Origin: Desulfovibrionaceae bacterium
GTDB taxonomy: Bacteria > Desulfobacterota > Desulfovibrionia > Desulfovibrionales > Desulfovibrionaceae
Direction: 5' to 3'
Length of the DNA: 41,177 nucleotides
Assembly: GCA_029008115.1 (NCBI GenBank)
Contig: JAQXJC010000052.1
Coordinates: forward strand, 1-41,177
The notes beneath the pieces are model-generated. The model saw only the letters and a program-made list of their open reading frames with translations. It did not search any database and was not told the DNA's origin. The position numbers were made by a program, and so were the translations under genes. Below, piece by piece: positions 33,707-41,177 of this stretch. The stretch's first letter is position 1. Every line of letters begins with the position of its first letter.

Positions 33707-34276
33707 TCAGCGCGGAGAGAGAAAGCGTGCCGTGGCGGTATCGATGCAGATCAGGCATTCGGGGCTGAGGTTTTCCGGACGGGTGACAAAACTGCCCGGC
33801 GCAAAGTCGAGAATTGCACCTTCCTCGCGGCTACAGTCAAAGAGGTGCATGGTGTCGCCGCGCACCCAGTCCACAGCCGTCCAGTGCCTGTTCAGGGGAG
33901 CTGCCTCCGCAAACAGATAGCGGAGAAAGCGGAACAGGATAACCCGCCGGCGTCCTCCTTCCAGAAAAGTCCGGCATGCCTGCCAGAACTGGCGCGGGGA
34001 GGGGGCATGGCGCAGTCCCTGAAAAGGCCGGACAATCTCCAGGGGAAATCTGCGGGCCTGCGCATGCAGCATGCCGTCCACCAGCGGCACGTAATCCGTG
34101 CGCTGCTCCAGCACGGCGCGCAGATCGTCCGGCGTGGCGGCCAGCTCCAGCAGAGTTTCGTGCAGAATGTCACGCGCGTGGAGGGCGCGCAGGCCGTGCG
34201 TGATCTGGAGACCGTTGAGCACGGCGTACATGGCGCAGAACACATCCAGTTTTCCCTGATAGAAGGGCGTTGGCAT
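33707..34276 (-). CDS. Small papain-like (C39-type) cysteine protease homolog
   Basis: The 189-residue protein starts FYQGKLDVFCAMYAVLNGL, an arrangement of Gln7 and Cys14 at the head of a helix seen in papain-fold peptidases (oxyanion Gln and nucleophile Cys). A His in NRHWTAVDW (His131) and an Asp in MHLFDCSR (Asp147) complete a possible Gln-Cys-His-Asp site. No signal peptide or membrane segment is visible, so it is probably cytoplasmic. Length is near that of a bare C39-like domain without ABC-transporter parts. The start at 34276 has AAGGAAG upstream. It is isolated: metK lies downstream and rimO is divergent. It could be a protease, transferase or deamidase; the assignment is from motif order only. 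Confidence 0.6.
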   Translation of the reverse strand: MPTPFYQGKLDVFCAMYAVLNGLQITHGLRALHARDILHETLLELAATPDDLRAVLEQRTDYVPLVDGMLHAQARRFPLEIVRPFQGLRHAPSPRQFWQACRTFLEGGRRRVILFRFLRYLFAEAAPLNRHWTAVDWVRGDTMHLFDCSREEGAILDFAPGSFVTRPENLSPECLICIDTATARFLSPR

Positions 34277-34395
34277 GGGGCTTCCTTTGCGCGAGGCGGC
34301 ATGGCGGGCAGGGCTGTCCTTCCAGCATGCCATAAGGGAATGAGCTTGTCCATGCAGGGGTGGCGCGCTCTGTCGTCACATCCTGCAAATATCAG

Positions 34396-34424
34396 CTGAC
34401 AACAGGGTGCGGAATACGTATAGT
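34396..34424 (+). promoter_or_regulatory. Sigma70-type promoter of rimO
   Basis: CTGACA (34396-34401) and TATAGT (34419-34424) are exactly 17 bases apart, and both match consensus at five of six positions. A perfect inverted repeat GCCGAAA/TTTCGGC (34426-34445) lies over the expected start point. The leader to ATG 34531 is about 100 bases. Confidence 0.65.
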
Positions 34425-34530
34425 TGCCGAAAACCTCCTTTCGGCGTCGTGCCGCAACGGCGGGCCGCATCTTCGCGCCCGCCTGCTGCCGCCTTGCCCG
34501 AAAGGGCTGCACCTCTTACCCCCGGATGCT

Positions 34531-35820
34531 ATGCTGAAAGTCTATTCCGTCAGCCTTGGCTGCCCGAAGAATCGCGTGGATACCGAGCATCTGCTTGGCT
34601 CCCTTGCCGTTCCCATGAAGCCTGCCGGCCAGATAGGCCGCGCCGATGTGGTCATCATCAATACCTGCGGCTTTATCCAGCCCGCGGTGGAGGAATCCGT
34701 ACGCACCGTGCTGGAGGCCGTGGAACATGTCGGCCGCCTGAAGAAGCGTCCCCTGCTGGTGGTGGCGGGGTGCATGGTCGGCCGCTATGGCGTGGCGGAA
34801 CTGGCGGCGGAAATTCCCGAGGTGGATTTGTGGCTGCCGAACCAGCGGATCGGGGAATGGGGCGCATTGCTGGCGGAAAAGCTGGGCCTGCCCGCCCCCG
34901 TGTGCGGACGCCGGCTCTCCACAGGGCCGTCCTATGCGTGGCTGAAGATCAGCGACGGCTGCCGCCACAACTGTTCTTTCTGCACCATTCCTTCTATCAG
35001 GGGGGCGCATCGCTCCGTGCCGGCCGCGGCTCTGGTGGACGAGGCCCGGGCCCTGCTGGATCAGGGCGTGCGGGAGATTGCTCTGGTGGCGCAGGATGTG
35101 ACGGCCTGGGGCGAAGACCTGGGAGAGAAGCACGGCCTGCGGGCCCTGCTGGAACGGCTGCTGCCGCTGGACGGCCTGCGCTGGCTGCGCCTGCTCTATC
35201 TCTATCCCGCCGGCCTGACGCCCGAGCTGCTTTCCTTCATTGCCCAGGCCGGGCGTCCTCTGCTGCCCTATTTCGACATTCCCATGCAGCATGCCGATCC
35301 CGACATTCTGCAACGCATGGGCCGTCCCTTTGCGCGCGATCCCCGGCGTGTTGTGGATCGCGTACATGATCTTGTGCCGGACGCCGTACTGCGCACCAGC
35401 CTTATCGTGGGCTTTCCCGGCGAGACGGAAGCGCAGTTTGAACGCCTGCACGCCTTTGTGCGGGAGGCGCGCTTCAGCCACCTGGGGGTATTTGCCTACC
35501 GTGCGGAGGAGGGCACAGAAGCCGCCCGCATGCCGGATCAGGTGGAGGACAGCGTGAAGGAGTGGCGGCGGGATACCCTGATGGAAACGCAGGCGGAAAT
35601 CAGTGCGGCATGGCTGGAAACATTCGTGGGCCGGCGCATGGATGTGCTGGTGGATGCGCCGCATCCGGAATGGCCCGGCCTGCATACCGGCCGAGCCTGG
35701 TTCCAGGCCCCGGAGATAGACGGCATGACCTACATCAGCGGCCCCGGCGTGAGCCCCGGCCGCATGGTGGAGGCGGACATAGTGGAAAGCGCGGACTACG
35801 ATCTGACCGCGCTGGCCTGA
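34531..35820 (+). CDS. rimO: Ribosomal protein uS12 methylthiotransferase RimO
   Basis: The 429-residue radical SAM enzyme adds a methylthio group to an Asp of ribosomal protein S12. The N-terminal MTTase domain has VSLGCPKNRVDTEHLLG, INTCGFIQPAVEESV and VVAGCMVGRY, with three Cys for the auxiliary [4Fe-4S] cluster. The radical SAM cluster is CRHNCSFC in ISDGCRHNCSFCTIPSIRG, and YFDIPMQHADPDILQRMGR is a family segment. The C-terminal 65 residues form a TRAM domain. ATG 34531 was chosen by homology of the start; no good ribosome site is visible before it. The acyl-CoA ligase gene begins 20 bases after its stop. Confidence 0.94.
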   Translation: MLKVYSVSLGCPKNRVDTEHLLGSLAVPMKPAGQIGRADVVIINTCGFIQPAVEESVRTVLEAVEHVGRLKKRPLLVVAGCMVGRYGVAELAAEIPEVDLWLPNQRIGEWGALLAEKLGLPAPVCGRRLSTGPSYAWLKISDGCRHNCSFCTIPSIRGAHRSVPAAALVDEARALLDQGVREIALVAQDVTAWGEDLGEKHGLRALLERLLPLDGLRWLRLLYLYPAGLTPELLSFIAQAGRPLLPYFDIPMQHADPDILQRMGRPFARDPRRVVDRVHDLVPDAVLRTSLIVGFPGETEAQFERLHAFVREARFSHLGVFAYRAEEGTEAARMPDQVEDSVKEWRRDTLMETQAEISAAWLETFVGRRMDVLVDAPHPEWPGLHTGRAWFQAPEIDGMTYISGPGVSPGRMVEADIVESADYDLTALA

Positions 35821-35840
35821 TACTCTCATTCTAGGAAACC

Positions 35841-38090
35841 ATGATGACACAGCAATCCCCGCAGGCGGAGGCGGCGCGTCCCGCCTGGACGCTTCAGTTC
35901 GAAGGCCGTGAAATTCCCGACGTGAATATCCGGGAGATGGCTCTGACAGCCATTCTGGATGAGGCCGCCGACAAATATGGTAGCCGCAAGGCCATTGAAT
36001 TTCAGAATCTGAAAATGACCTATGCCGAGCTGCGGCGCAAGGCGGAGGTCTTTGCCGCGGCCCTGCGGCGCGAAGGCGTGCGGAACGGCGACCGCGTGGC
36101 CGTCATGCTGCCCAATATTCCCCAGACGGTCATTGCCGTGTGGGGCGTACTCAAGGCCGGGGCCGTGGCGGTCATGACCAATCCGCTGTACATGGAGAAG
36201 GAACTGACCCACCATTTCAGCGATTCCGGCGCAGACGTGCTCATTACGCTGGATCTGCTGTGGAACAAGATTGCTCCTCTGTACGACAGGCTGAACCTGC
36301 GTCTTTCCATCGTCACCCGCATTGCGGATGGACTGGCCTTTCCGCTGAACTTCCTCCAGCCGTGGAAGGCCAGGCGGGAGGGACATTTGCCGGAAGTGCC
36401 CTACGATGGCACAAAAATTATTCCGTGGAAGCGTATGTTCGCTTCGGGCGAACGCTATTCGGCAGCAATTGATGACCCGAAGAATACGCTGGCTCTGCTT
36501 CAGTACACCGGCGGTACCACCGGCTTTGCCAAGGCCGCCATGCTGTCGCACCAGAACCTGTCGGCCCAGATGCAGATTCTGAAATATATTGTGGGCGGCG
36601 ATGCGGACAGCAAGAAGTATGTCTTTCTCTCTATCATGCCCTTCTTCCATGTGTTCGGCCTGGTGGGCAATATCATGGTGCCCGCGCTGTATGCCGGCAC
36701 CACCATTCCCGTGCCGCGCTATACGCCGCACGATCTGCTGGAGACCATCAGGAAATACCGCCCCAACTTCTTTGTGGGCGCGCCTTCCGTGTACATTTCC
36801 CTGATGCAGCAGAAGAATATTGCCCAGTACGATCTGACCTGCATCGAGCTGTGCATCTCCGGTTCCGCACCCTTCCCCACAGAGGCCATGCGCAAATTCC
36901 AGGAGCTGACGCACGCCAATATTACCGAGGGCTTCGGGCTGACCGAAGCATCTCCCGTCATTGCCGCCAATCCCCTGTACGGGCGGCAGAAGACTGGCTC
37001 CGTCGGTGTGCCGGCCCCGGCCACGGAACTGCGGATTGTGGATGTGGAGACCGGCACGAAGACGCTTGGCGACGGCGAAAGCGGCGAGCTGGTGGCGCGC
37101 GGCCCGCAGGTCATGCTGGGCTACTGGAACAAGCCTGCCGAAACTGCCGATACCCTGCGCGACGGCTGGCTGCATACCGGCGACATAGCCTATCGTGACA
37201 AGGACGGCTACTACTTCATCGTGGATCGCAAGAAGGACATGGCCATTGTGGGCGGATACAACGTGTATCCCCGGGAAATTGACGAAGTCCTGTACGAACA
37301 TCCCAAGGTGGCGGAGGCCGTGGCCGTGAGCGTGCCGCATCCTTCGCGCGGGGAGATTCTGAAAGCCTACGTGGTGCCGAAGAAGGGCGAGACGCTGACG
37401 GTGGCCGAGCTGACGGCCCACTGCCGCGCCAAGCTGGCGAATTACAAGGTGCCGCGTTCCTTCGAATTCCGCGAGGAACTGCCCAAGACGCTTATCGGCA
37501 AGGTGCTGCGCCGCGCCCTGCGGGAGGAAGAGAACCGCAAGCTGAAGGCCGGCATTATGCCTGACGATGCGCTCCTGCCCACGGCGGAAGAGGATGAGGG
37601 CTGGCAGGTATCCTCCGTGCAGGCCCTGCGCGAGCGGGCCGATGCCCTGATGCAGGAAGCGCAGGAACGCGCCGAGGAACTGCGCCGCAAGGCCGAGGAA
37701 CTGTGCCGGCAGGCCGAGGAGCTGCTGGCCGAGAGCAGGGGCGGCCGCTCCCTGCGCGACAGGGCCAAGGAAGCCTCTGCCGGGCTGAAGGAAAAGGCCC
37801 GTGAAGCCGCGGAAGGACTGAAGGAGAAGAGCGGCGAGCTGGGCATTCCGCAGAAGGCCCGCGAGAAGGCCGAGGAGCTGCGCGCTCAGGCGGAGGACCT
37901 GCTGCACTTTGCCCATGCCCGTGCCGACGAGATAAGCCGCAAGCTGGAGCAGTGGCGCGGCAGGAAGATGGAGGCCGTCCTGCCGGATAAGGATGAGGCG
38001 GCGGTACAGCGGAATGCCGGCCCCGCACATGCGCCCACAGAGCAGTGGGACGCCCCGGCGGATGCGCAGGGCAGATCGCAGGAAAAATAG
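35841..38090 (+). CDS. Long-chain acyl-CoA ligase with C-terminal amphipathic helical tail
   Basis: The 749-residue protein has a complete adenylate-forming domain over residues 1-565. This shows LLQYTGGTTGFAKAAMLSH (P-loop, about 219), GFGLTEASPV (about 363), the hinge region DGYYFIVDRKKDMAIVGGYN and the C-terminal catalytic Lys in KTLIGKVLRR. This makes it a fatty-acid:CoA ligase. The following 180 residues are highly charged helix with heptad and 11-residue repeats (AEELRRK-AEELCRQ-AEELLAE; AKEASAGLKEKAREAAEGLK), resembling apolipoprotein/LEA-type amphipathic helices or a coiled coil. FadD-type enzymes normally lack this, so it could mediate membrane or lipid-droplet binding or oligomerisation. 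AGGAAA precedes tandem ATGs at 35841 and 35844. Confidence 0.88.
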   Translation: MMTQQSPQAEAARPAWTLQFEGREIPDVNIREMALTAILDEAADKYGSRKAIEFQNLKMTYAELRRKAEVFAAALRREGVRNGDRVAVMLPNIPQTVIAVWGVLKAGAVAVMTNPLYMEKELTHHFSDSGADVLITLDLLWNKIAPLYDRLNLRLSIVTRIADGLAFPLNFLQPWKARREGHLPEVPYDGTKIIPWKRMFASGERYSAAIDDPKNTLALLQYTGGTTGFAKAAMLSHQNLSAQMQILKYIVGGDADSKKYVFLSIMPFFHVFGLVGNIMVPALYAGTTIPVPRYTPHDLLETIRKYRPNFFVGAPSVYISLMQQKNIAQYDLTCIELCISGSAPFPTEAMRKFQELTHANITEGFGLTEASPVIAANPLYGRQKTGSVGVPAPATELRIVDVETGTKTLGDGESGELVARGPQVMLGYWNKPAETADTLRDGWLHTGDIAYRDKDGYYFIVDRKKDMAIVGGYNVYPREIDEVLYEHPKVAEAVAVSVPHPSRGEILKAYVVPKKGETLTVAELTAHCRAKLANYKVPRSFEFREELPKTLIGKVLRRALREEENRKLKAGIMPDDALLPTAEEDEGWQVSSVQALRERADALMQEAQERAEELRRKAEELCRQAEELLAESRGGRSLRDRAKEASAGLKEKAREAAEGLKEKSGELGIPQKAREKAEELRAQAEDLLHFAHARADEISRKLEQWRGRKMEAVLPDKDEAAVQRNAGPAHAPTEQWDAPADAQGRSQEK
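37671..37733 (+). repeat. Three tandem 21-base repeats in the acyl-CoA ligase tail
   Basis: Units begin at 37671, 37692 and 37713. Each encodes AEEL plus three residues (RRK, CRQ, LAE). The first two differ at only two bases. They give a perfect heptad register in the protein. Confidence 0.75.
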
Positions 38091-38130
38091 ACGCGGATCG
38101 GCGGGCTGGACTGCCTGCCGTCTGAAACGC

Positions 38131-38168
38131 ATGGCCCCGCCTTCGAGGAGACGGGGCCATTTCCTTTC
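38131..38168 (+). terminator. Intrinsic terminator after the acyl-CoA ligase gene
   Basis: ATGGCCCCG (38131-38139) pairs with CGGGGCCAT (38152-38160) and is followed by TTTCCTTTC. It ends the rimO-ligase unit and faces the convergent prfA end. Confidence 0.75.
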
Positions 38169-38203
38169 TGTATCTGCCGGAACATGCCGGCGGGCGCGGC
38201 AGC

Positions 38204-39274
38204 CTAGGCTTCAGCCTGCTGCTTCAGGGCTTCGGTCTGTGCGGCGGTGCTCAGGGCTTCCAGCAGGGGATCTATTTCCCCCATCATGATGCGATCCAGC
38301 GAATACAGCGTCAGATTGACGCGGTGATCCGTGCAGCGTCCCTGGGGGAAGTTGTAGGTGCGGATGCGTTCGGAACGGTCCCCGGAACCCACCTGCGCCT
38401 TGCGGTCCGCGGAGACTTCGGCATTTTGCGCCGCCTCGCGCATGGCCAGCAGACGGGAGGCCAGCACCTTCATGGCCTTGGCACGGTTCTTGTGCTGGGA
38501 GCGTTCATCCTGGCAGGTCACCACCAGCCCCGTGGGCAGATGTGTGATGCGGATGGCGGATTCCGTCTTGTTGACGTGCTGTCCGCCCGCACCGGAAGCG
38601 CGGTAGATGTCGATGCGCAGGTCTTCGGGGCGGATGTCCGCGTCCACTTCCTCGGCTTCAGGCATGACGGCCACGGTGGCGGCGGAGGTGTGGATGCGGC
38701 CCTGCGCCTCGGTGGCGGGCACGCGCTGCACGCGGTGCGTTCCGGCCTCGAACTTCAGGCGGCTGTAGACCTTGTCGCCGCTGACAAGGCAGATGATTTC
38801 CTTGTAGCCGCCGCCGTCCGTGGGGGATTCGCTCATGATTTCCACCTTCCAGCCCCGCGTTTCGGCATAGCGGGAGTACATGCGGAACAGGTCGGCGGCG
38901 AACAGGGCGGCCTCGTCGCCGCCCGTGCCCGCACGGATTTCCAGAATGGTGTTCTTTTCATCCAGAGGGTCCTTGGGCAGCAGCATGATTTTCAGCTCCT
39001 GCTCCAGCGCGGGCAGCGCTTCCTCCGCGGCGCGCACTTCTTCCTGGGCCATTTCGCGGATGTCTGGGTCGGCGTCATGCATGAGGGCCTTGTTTTCGGC
39101 CAGCTCCTGCTGTGCGGCGCGATATTTGCGGAAGGTATCCACAATGCCCTTGAGGTCGGCGTGGGCCTTGGTGAGCTTGCGGTACTTTTCCTGATCATTG
39201 AAAATATCGGGATTGGCCAGCTCCTGCTCCAGCTCGATGAATTTTTTTTCCAGGCCTTCAAGTTTGGCGAGCAT
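38204..39274 (-). CDS. prfA: Peptide chain release factor 1
   Basis: The 356-residue protein is a class I release factor reading UAA and UAG. The tripeptide anticodon-type region [18 protein letters not shown] follows HRVQRV, and the catalytic GGQ occurs in [17 protein letters not shown]. The N-terminal domain is helical. [20 protein letters not shown] near the C-terminus is a family signature. Start at 39274 with AGGAGA upstream; length is typical. The order rpmE - DUF1385 - prfA on the minus strand is common in bacteria and supports all three calls. Confidence 0.97.
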   Translation of the reverse strand: MLAKLEGLEKKFIELEQELANPDIFNDQEKYRKLTKAHADLKGIVDTFRKYRAAQQELAENKALMHDADPDIREMAQEEVRAAEEALPALEQELKIMLLPKDPLDEKNTILEIRAGTGGDEAALFAADLFRMYSRYAETRGWKVEIMSESPTDGGGYKEIICLVSGDKVYSRLKFEAGTHRVQRVPATEAQGRIHTSAATVAVMPEAEEVDADIRPEDLRIDIYRASGAGGQHVNKTESAIRITHLPTGLVVTCQDERSQHKNRAKAMKVLASRLLAMREAAQNAEVSADRKAQVGSGDRSERIRTYNFPQGRCTDHRVNLTLYSLDRIMMGEIDPLLEALSTAAQTEALKQQAEA

Positions 39275-39311
39275 GCGTTTTCTCCTGAACGTTGGGGGAA
39301 TGCCCGGCGCG

Positions 39312-40313
39312 CTATGCCGCCGTGCTGTATGTGGGCGTGTGCAAGGATTCGGGGCGCTGCTGTCCCAGGGCCTCCGCCAGCGCCACCAGCGCGACCTCAA
39401 GATGCTCGCGGGACGGCTCGCGGGTGGTCAGCTTCTGGAGAAACAGGCCGGGGGCGCGCAGGGCGCGGGCGGCCGGGCCCTTCCCCATGCGGCCGGCGCT
39501 GCGGATCAGTTCATAGGCCAGGGCGCTGATGGGAACGACCAGCAGCAGCTTGAACACAAGCGTGATCAGATGCTTGGCAAGGCTGCTTTCCGGCGTCCAG
39601 CAGAGCAGCATCAGCGGCACGAGCAGCGCATGCAGCACGATGGAGATGCTGATGACAAAGAGCAGGAACGTGGTGCCGCAGCGGGGGTGCAGGCGGCTGC
39701 ACTGCGCGGCGCTGTCCGCCGTAACGGTGCCGCCCTGCTCGAAGGCGTGTATGACCTTGTGTTCCGCGCCATGAAACTGAAAGACGCGGCGAATGTCCGG
39801 TACCAGCGAGATCAGCGCGATGTAGGCAATGAAGATGCCGCATTTGAAGAAGCCGTCCCAGAGGTGAAAGGTCAGGCCCTCCACCGCGCCGCCAAGGCCC
39901 AGCCACTGCATGCCCAGGGAAAGCAGGTGCGGCATGATCACGAAGAGCAGCACGGCCATGCCCAGAGATACCGCCAGCGTCAGCGCCAGATGCCATGTGT
40001 CCAGCTCGACGTCCTCGCCCTGCGCGGCATGGCGTGCCGAGGCATTCAGGGCTCTGATGCCGTTGATCATGGTTTCCAGCAGCACGGGAAAGCCGCGCAG
40101 AAAGGGCCTGCGCAGGAAGCCCCTGGTCAGGGAGAACCAGGGAAAGCGCTCGGCAAGGATGCCGCCATCCGGCAAGCGCACTGCCACGGCATAGATGTCC
40201 TGGTGGCGCATCATAACGCCTTCCATCACGGCCTGTCCGCCTACCAGCGGGCAGGCATCCTTGAGCAGGGAGGGCTGCGGCAGACGCCGGAGCCATGCTA
40301 AACAACGCGGCAT
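39312..40313 (-). CDS. DUF1385 membrane protein
   Basis: The 333-residue protein belongs to the DUF1385 family, defined by [19 protein letters not shown] near the N-terminus and [15 protein letters not shown] in the middle, where the HGAEHK motif suggests a metal or catalytic site. About four hydrophobic spans are visible ([70 protein letters not shown]). Family members sit between rpmE and prfA in many genomes and may be linked to thymidylate or ribosome-related functions, but no activity is established. Start at 40313 with GAGG upstream is likely; the open frame extends further 5' to 40508. prfA follows after 37 bases. Confidence 0.8.
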   Translation of the reverse strand: MPRCLAWLRRLPQPSLLKDACPLVGGQAVMEGVMMRHQDIYAVAVRLPDGGILAERFPWFSLTRGFLRRPFLRGFPVLLETMINGIRALNASARHAAQGEDVELDTWHLALTLAVSLGMAVLLFVIMPHLLSLGMQWLGLGGAVEGLTFHLWDGFFKCGIFIAYIALISLVPDIRRVFQFHGAEHKVIHAFEQGGTVTADSAAQCSRLHPRCGTTFLLFVISISIVLHALLVPLMLLCWTPESSLAKHLITLVFKLLLVVPISALAYELIRSAGRMGKGPAARALRAPGLFLQKLTTREPSREHLEVALVALAEALGQQRPESLHTPTYSTAA

Positions 40314-40394
40314 GTGGGGCCTCTGTGGCGGCTGGAAGGCGGGCATTCCGGCCGCGGCTGAAAAATCGGTGAAACATGGGCGGGCCATAACCGC

Positions 40395-40425
40395 AAAAGC
40401 CCTCCCCGAAATGCTCCGGGGAGGG
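40395..40425 (-). terminator. Terminator between rpmE and the DUF1385 gene
   Basis: Reading leftward, CCCTCCCCG (40425-40417) pairs perfectly with CGGGGAGGG (40408-40400), followed by C and TTTT (40398-40395). It lies 110 bases after the rpmE stop and 82 bases before the DUF1385 start. Confidence 0.7.
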
Positions 40426-40534
40426 AAGATGCGGCGGTCAGGCCAGCGGAAGACCGGAGCTGCCCGTGCGCCAGGCGCACGGCGCGACGGCCGCCCTGCT
40501 GCGCGCAAGCGCCCGCGGACGGCCGGAATCCCGG

Positions 40535-40746
40535 CTACTTCTTTTCAAACTTGGCGTACTTCTTGCGGAAGCGGTCGATGCGGCCGGCGGTGTCGAGGAA
40601 GCGCTGCTTGCCGGTGAAGAGGGATGGCAAGCGGAGCAGACTTCGACGTGCACCTGCTCGCCCTTCGTGGAGAGCACCTGTTCGGAGTGGCCGCAAGCGC
40701 AGGTGATGGTCGCTTTGTACACCTTGGGCTGGATGTCTTTTTTCAT
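40535..40746 (-). pseudogene. rpmE: Ribosomal protein bL31 gene with a one-base frameshift
   Basis: The N-terminal part [20 protein letters not shown] and [11 protein letters not shown], with paired Cys for a zinc site, is read from 40746 to about 40620. The remainder [20 protein letters not shown] is intact but lies in the next frame, ending at 40535. The junction codes CAT-CCC-TCT-TCA where the family has HPFFTG (CAT-CCC-TTC-TTC), so one T is missing near 40618. Apart from that the protein would be a normal bL31 of about 70 residues. In the unshifted frame it continues as Ser/Ala-rich nonsense to 40438. A sequencing error is as likely as a real mutation. The bL31 gene normally precedes DUF1385 and prfA. 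Confidence 0.85.
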
Positions 40747-40970
40747 GGTAAACCTCGCGTGGTTTGGGACGCCATGGAGCTGGCCGCAGGAACAAGCGCC
40801 TGCGACGATCGTTCATTGTCCCTAAAGGCGGACTTTCTACCCCAAACGCCCAGGCTTGGCAAGGCGAAAACTCAAGTGCCGCTCGAATTATCTTGGGAAA
40901 AATCGGTCTCTTCCGGCAAGGCTCCGGTTGCGTGTTGCCATCCCTCTGGCGCAGGGCTATGCTGCCCCGC

Positions 40971-41177
40971 ATGTGCGCAAAAGTCCTCAAAGCCAGGGCC
41001 GATCAGCTCGTCTTCGAGCAGGGCCTGACCGAAAGCCGCGAACAGGCCAAGCGGCTCATCATGGCCGGCGAAGTGCAGGTGGCCGTTCCCGAGGGAAGCC
41101 AAACCCTGCCCGTTGCCGTTGACAAGCCGGGCCACATCTACCCGGCCGGCACCCGCTTCCAGCTCACCGCCAGGGAG
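40971..41177 (+). CDS. tlyA: TlyA-like rRNA methyltransferase, N-terminal S4 domain (partial)
   Basis: The frame is open from ATG 40971 (an in-frame ATG at 40959 is an alternative) to the window end, giving 69 residues. [20 protein letters not shown] followed by [11 protein letters not shown] is an S4 RNA-binding domain of the type that opens TlyA 2'-O-methyltransferases; family members then have a Rossmann methyltransferase domain, which is beyond this window. No strong Shine-Dalgarno sequence is visible. The gene is divergent from rpmE across a 224-base gap in which no clear promoter was recognised. Other S4 proteins (RluB/RsuA, Hsp15) are alternatives but fit less well. Confidence 0.75.
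   Translation, partial: MCAKVLKARADQLVFEQGLTESREQAKRLIMAGEVQVAVPEGSQTLPVAVDKPGHIYPAGTRFQLTARE

Noticed and set aside
1-41177. CRISPR arrays, tRNA/rRNA genes, transposases or phage attachment sites
   Set aside because: No regularly spaced repeats, cloverleaf signatures or transposase motifs were seen on either strand; only the short coding repeat at 37671-37733 is tandem.

Overview
The window is high-GC DNA from a dissimilatory sulfate-reducing bacterium, most likely a member of the Desulfovibrionaceae. The main reason is the adjacent aprBA (APS reductase) and qmoABC plus qmoD-like genes. No tRNA, rRNA, CRISPR array, insertion sequence or phage gene was seen. Two genes run off the ends: a polyketide-synthase-like gene on the left (minus strand) and a tlyA-like gene on the right.

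Region 1-8.5 kb looks like an accessory biosynthetic locus. A multidomain protein that starts with an acyltransferase and an acyl carrier domain is divergent from an alpha-oxoamine synthase of the serine palmitoyltransferase/BioF family. Downstream of the latter come a NodB-like polysaccharide deacetylase, a GT4 glycosyltransferase and a glutamine-dependent asparagine-synthetase-like amidotransferase. Together they could build a carrier-bound acyl chain, convert it to an amino-ketone and decorate it with sugar. This is an inference, not a known product. An intrinsic terminator sits directly in front of the deacetylase gene. An HD-domain protein gene with its own promoter closes the region.

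Region 8.5-15 kb holds a class I aminotransferase and a small PEBP-like lipoprotein. It also carries the biotin genes bioF-bioG-bioC as an overlapping minus-strand operon, a small coiled-coil protein gene, and a fusion of a chorismate-mutase domain with an EPSP-synthase fold that has lost most catalytic residues.

Region 15-24 kb is the sulfate-respiration core. A roughly 520-base regulatory region (AT-rich promoter elements, hairpins, a 14-bp palindrome) precedes aprB and aprA. A terminator and then a second terminator-like hairpin precede qmoA, qmoB, qmoC and a qmoD-like gene, which ends at a strong terminator. Electrons should flow from the quinol pool through QmoABC to AprAB.

Region 24-41 kb is mostly housekeeping. 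It holds aroQ, an EF-hand secreted protein, ygiQ-slyX, recD2 translationally coupled to aroC, an NhaC antiporter, metK with an inverted-repeat operator candidate and a small papain-like cysteine protease homolog. These are followed by rimO, an acyl-CoA ligase with a long amphipathic repeat tail, prfA, a DUF1385 membrane protein, rpmE (broken by a one-base frameshift) and the start of tlyA.
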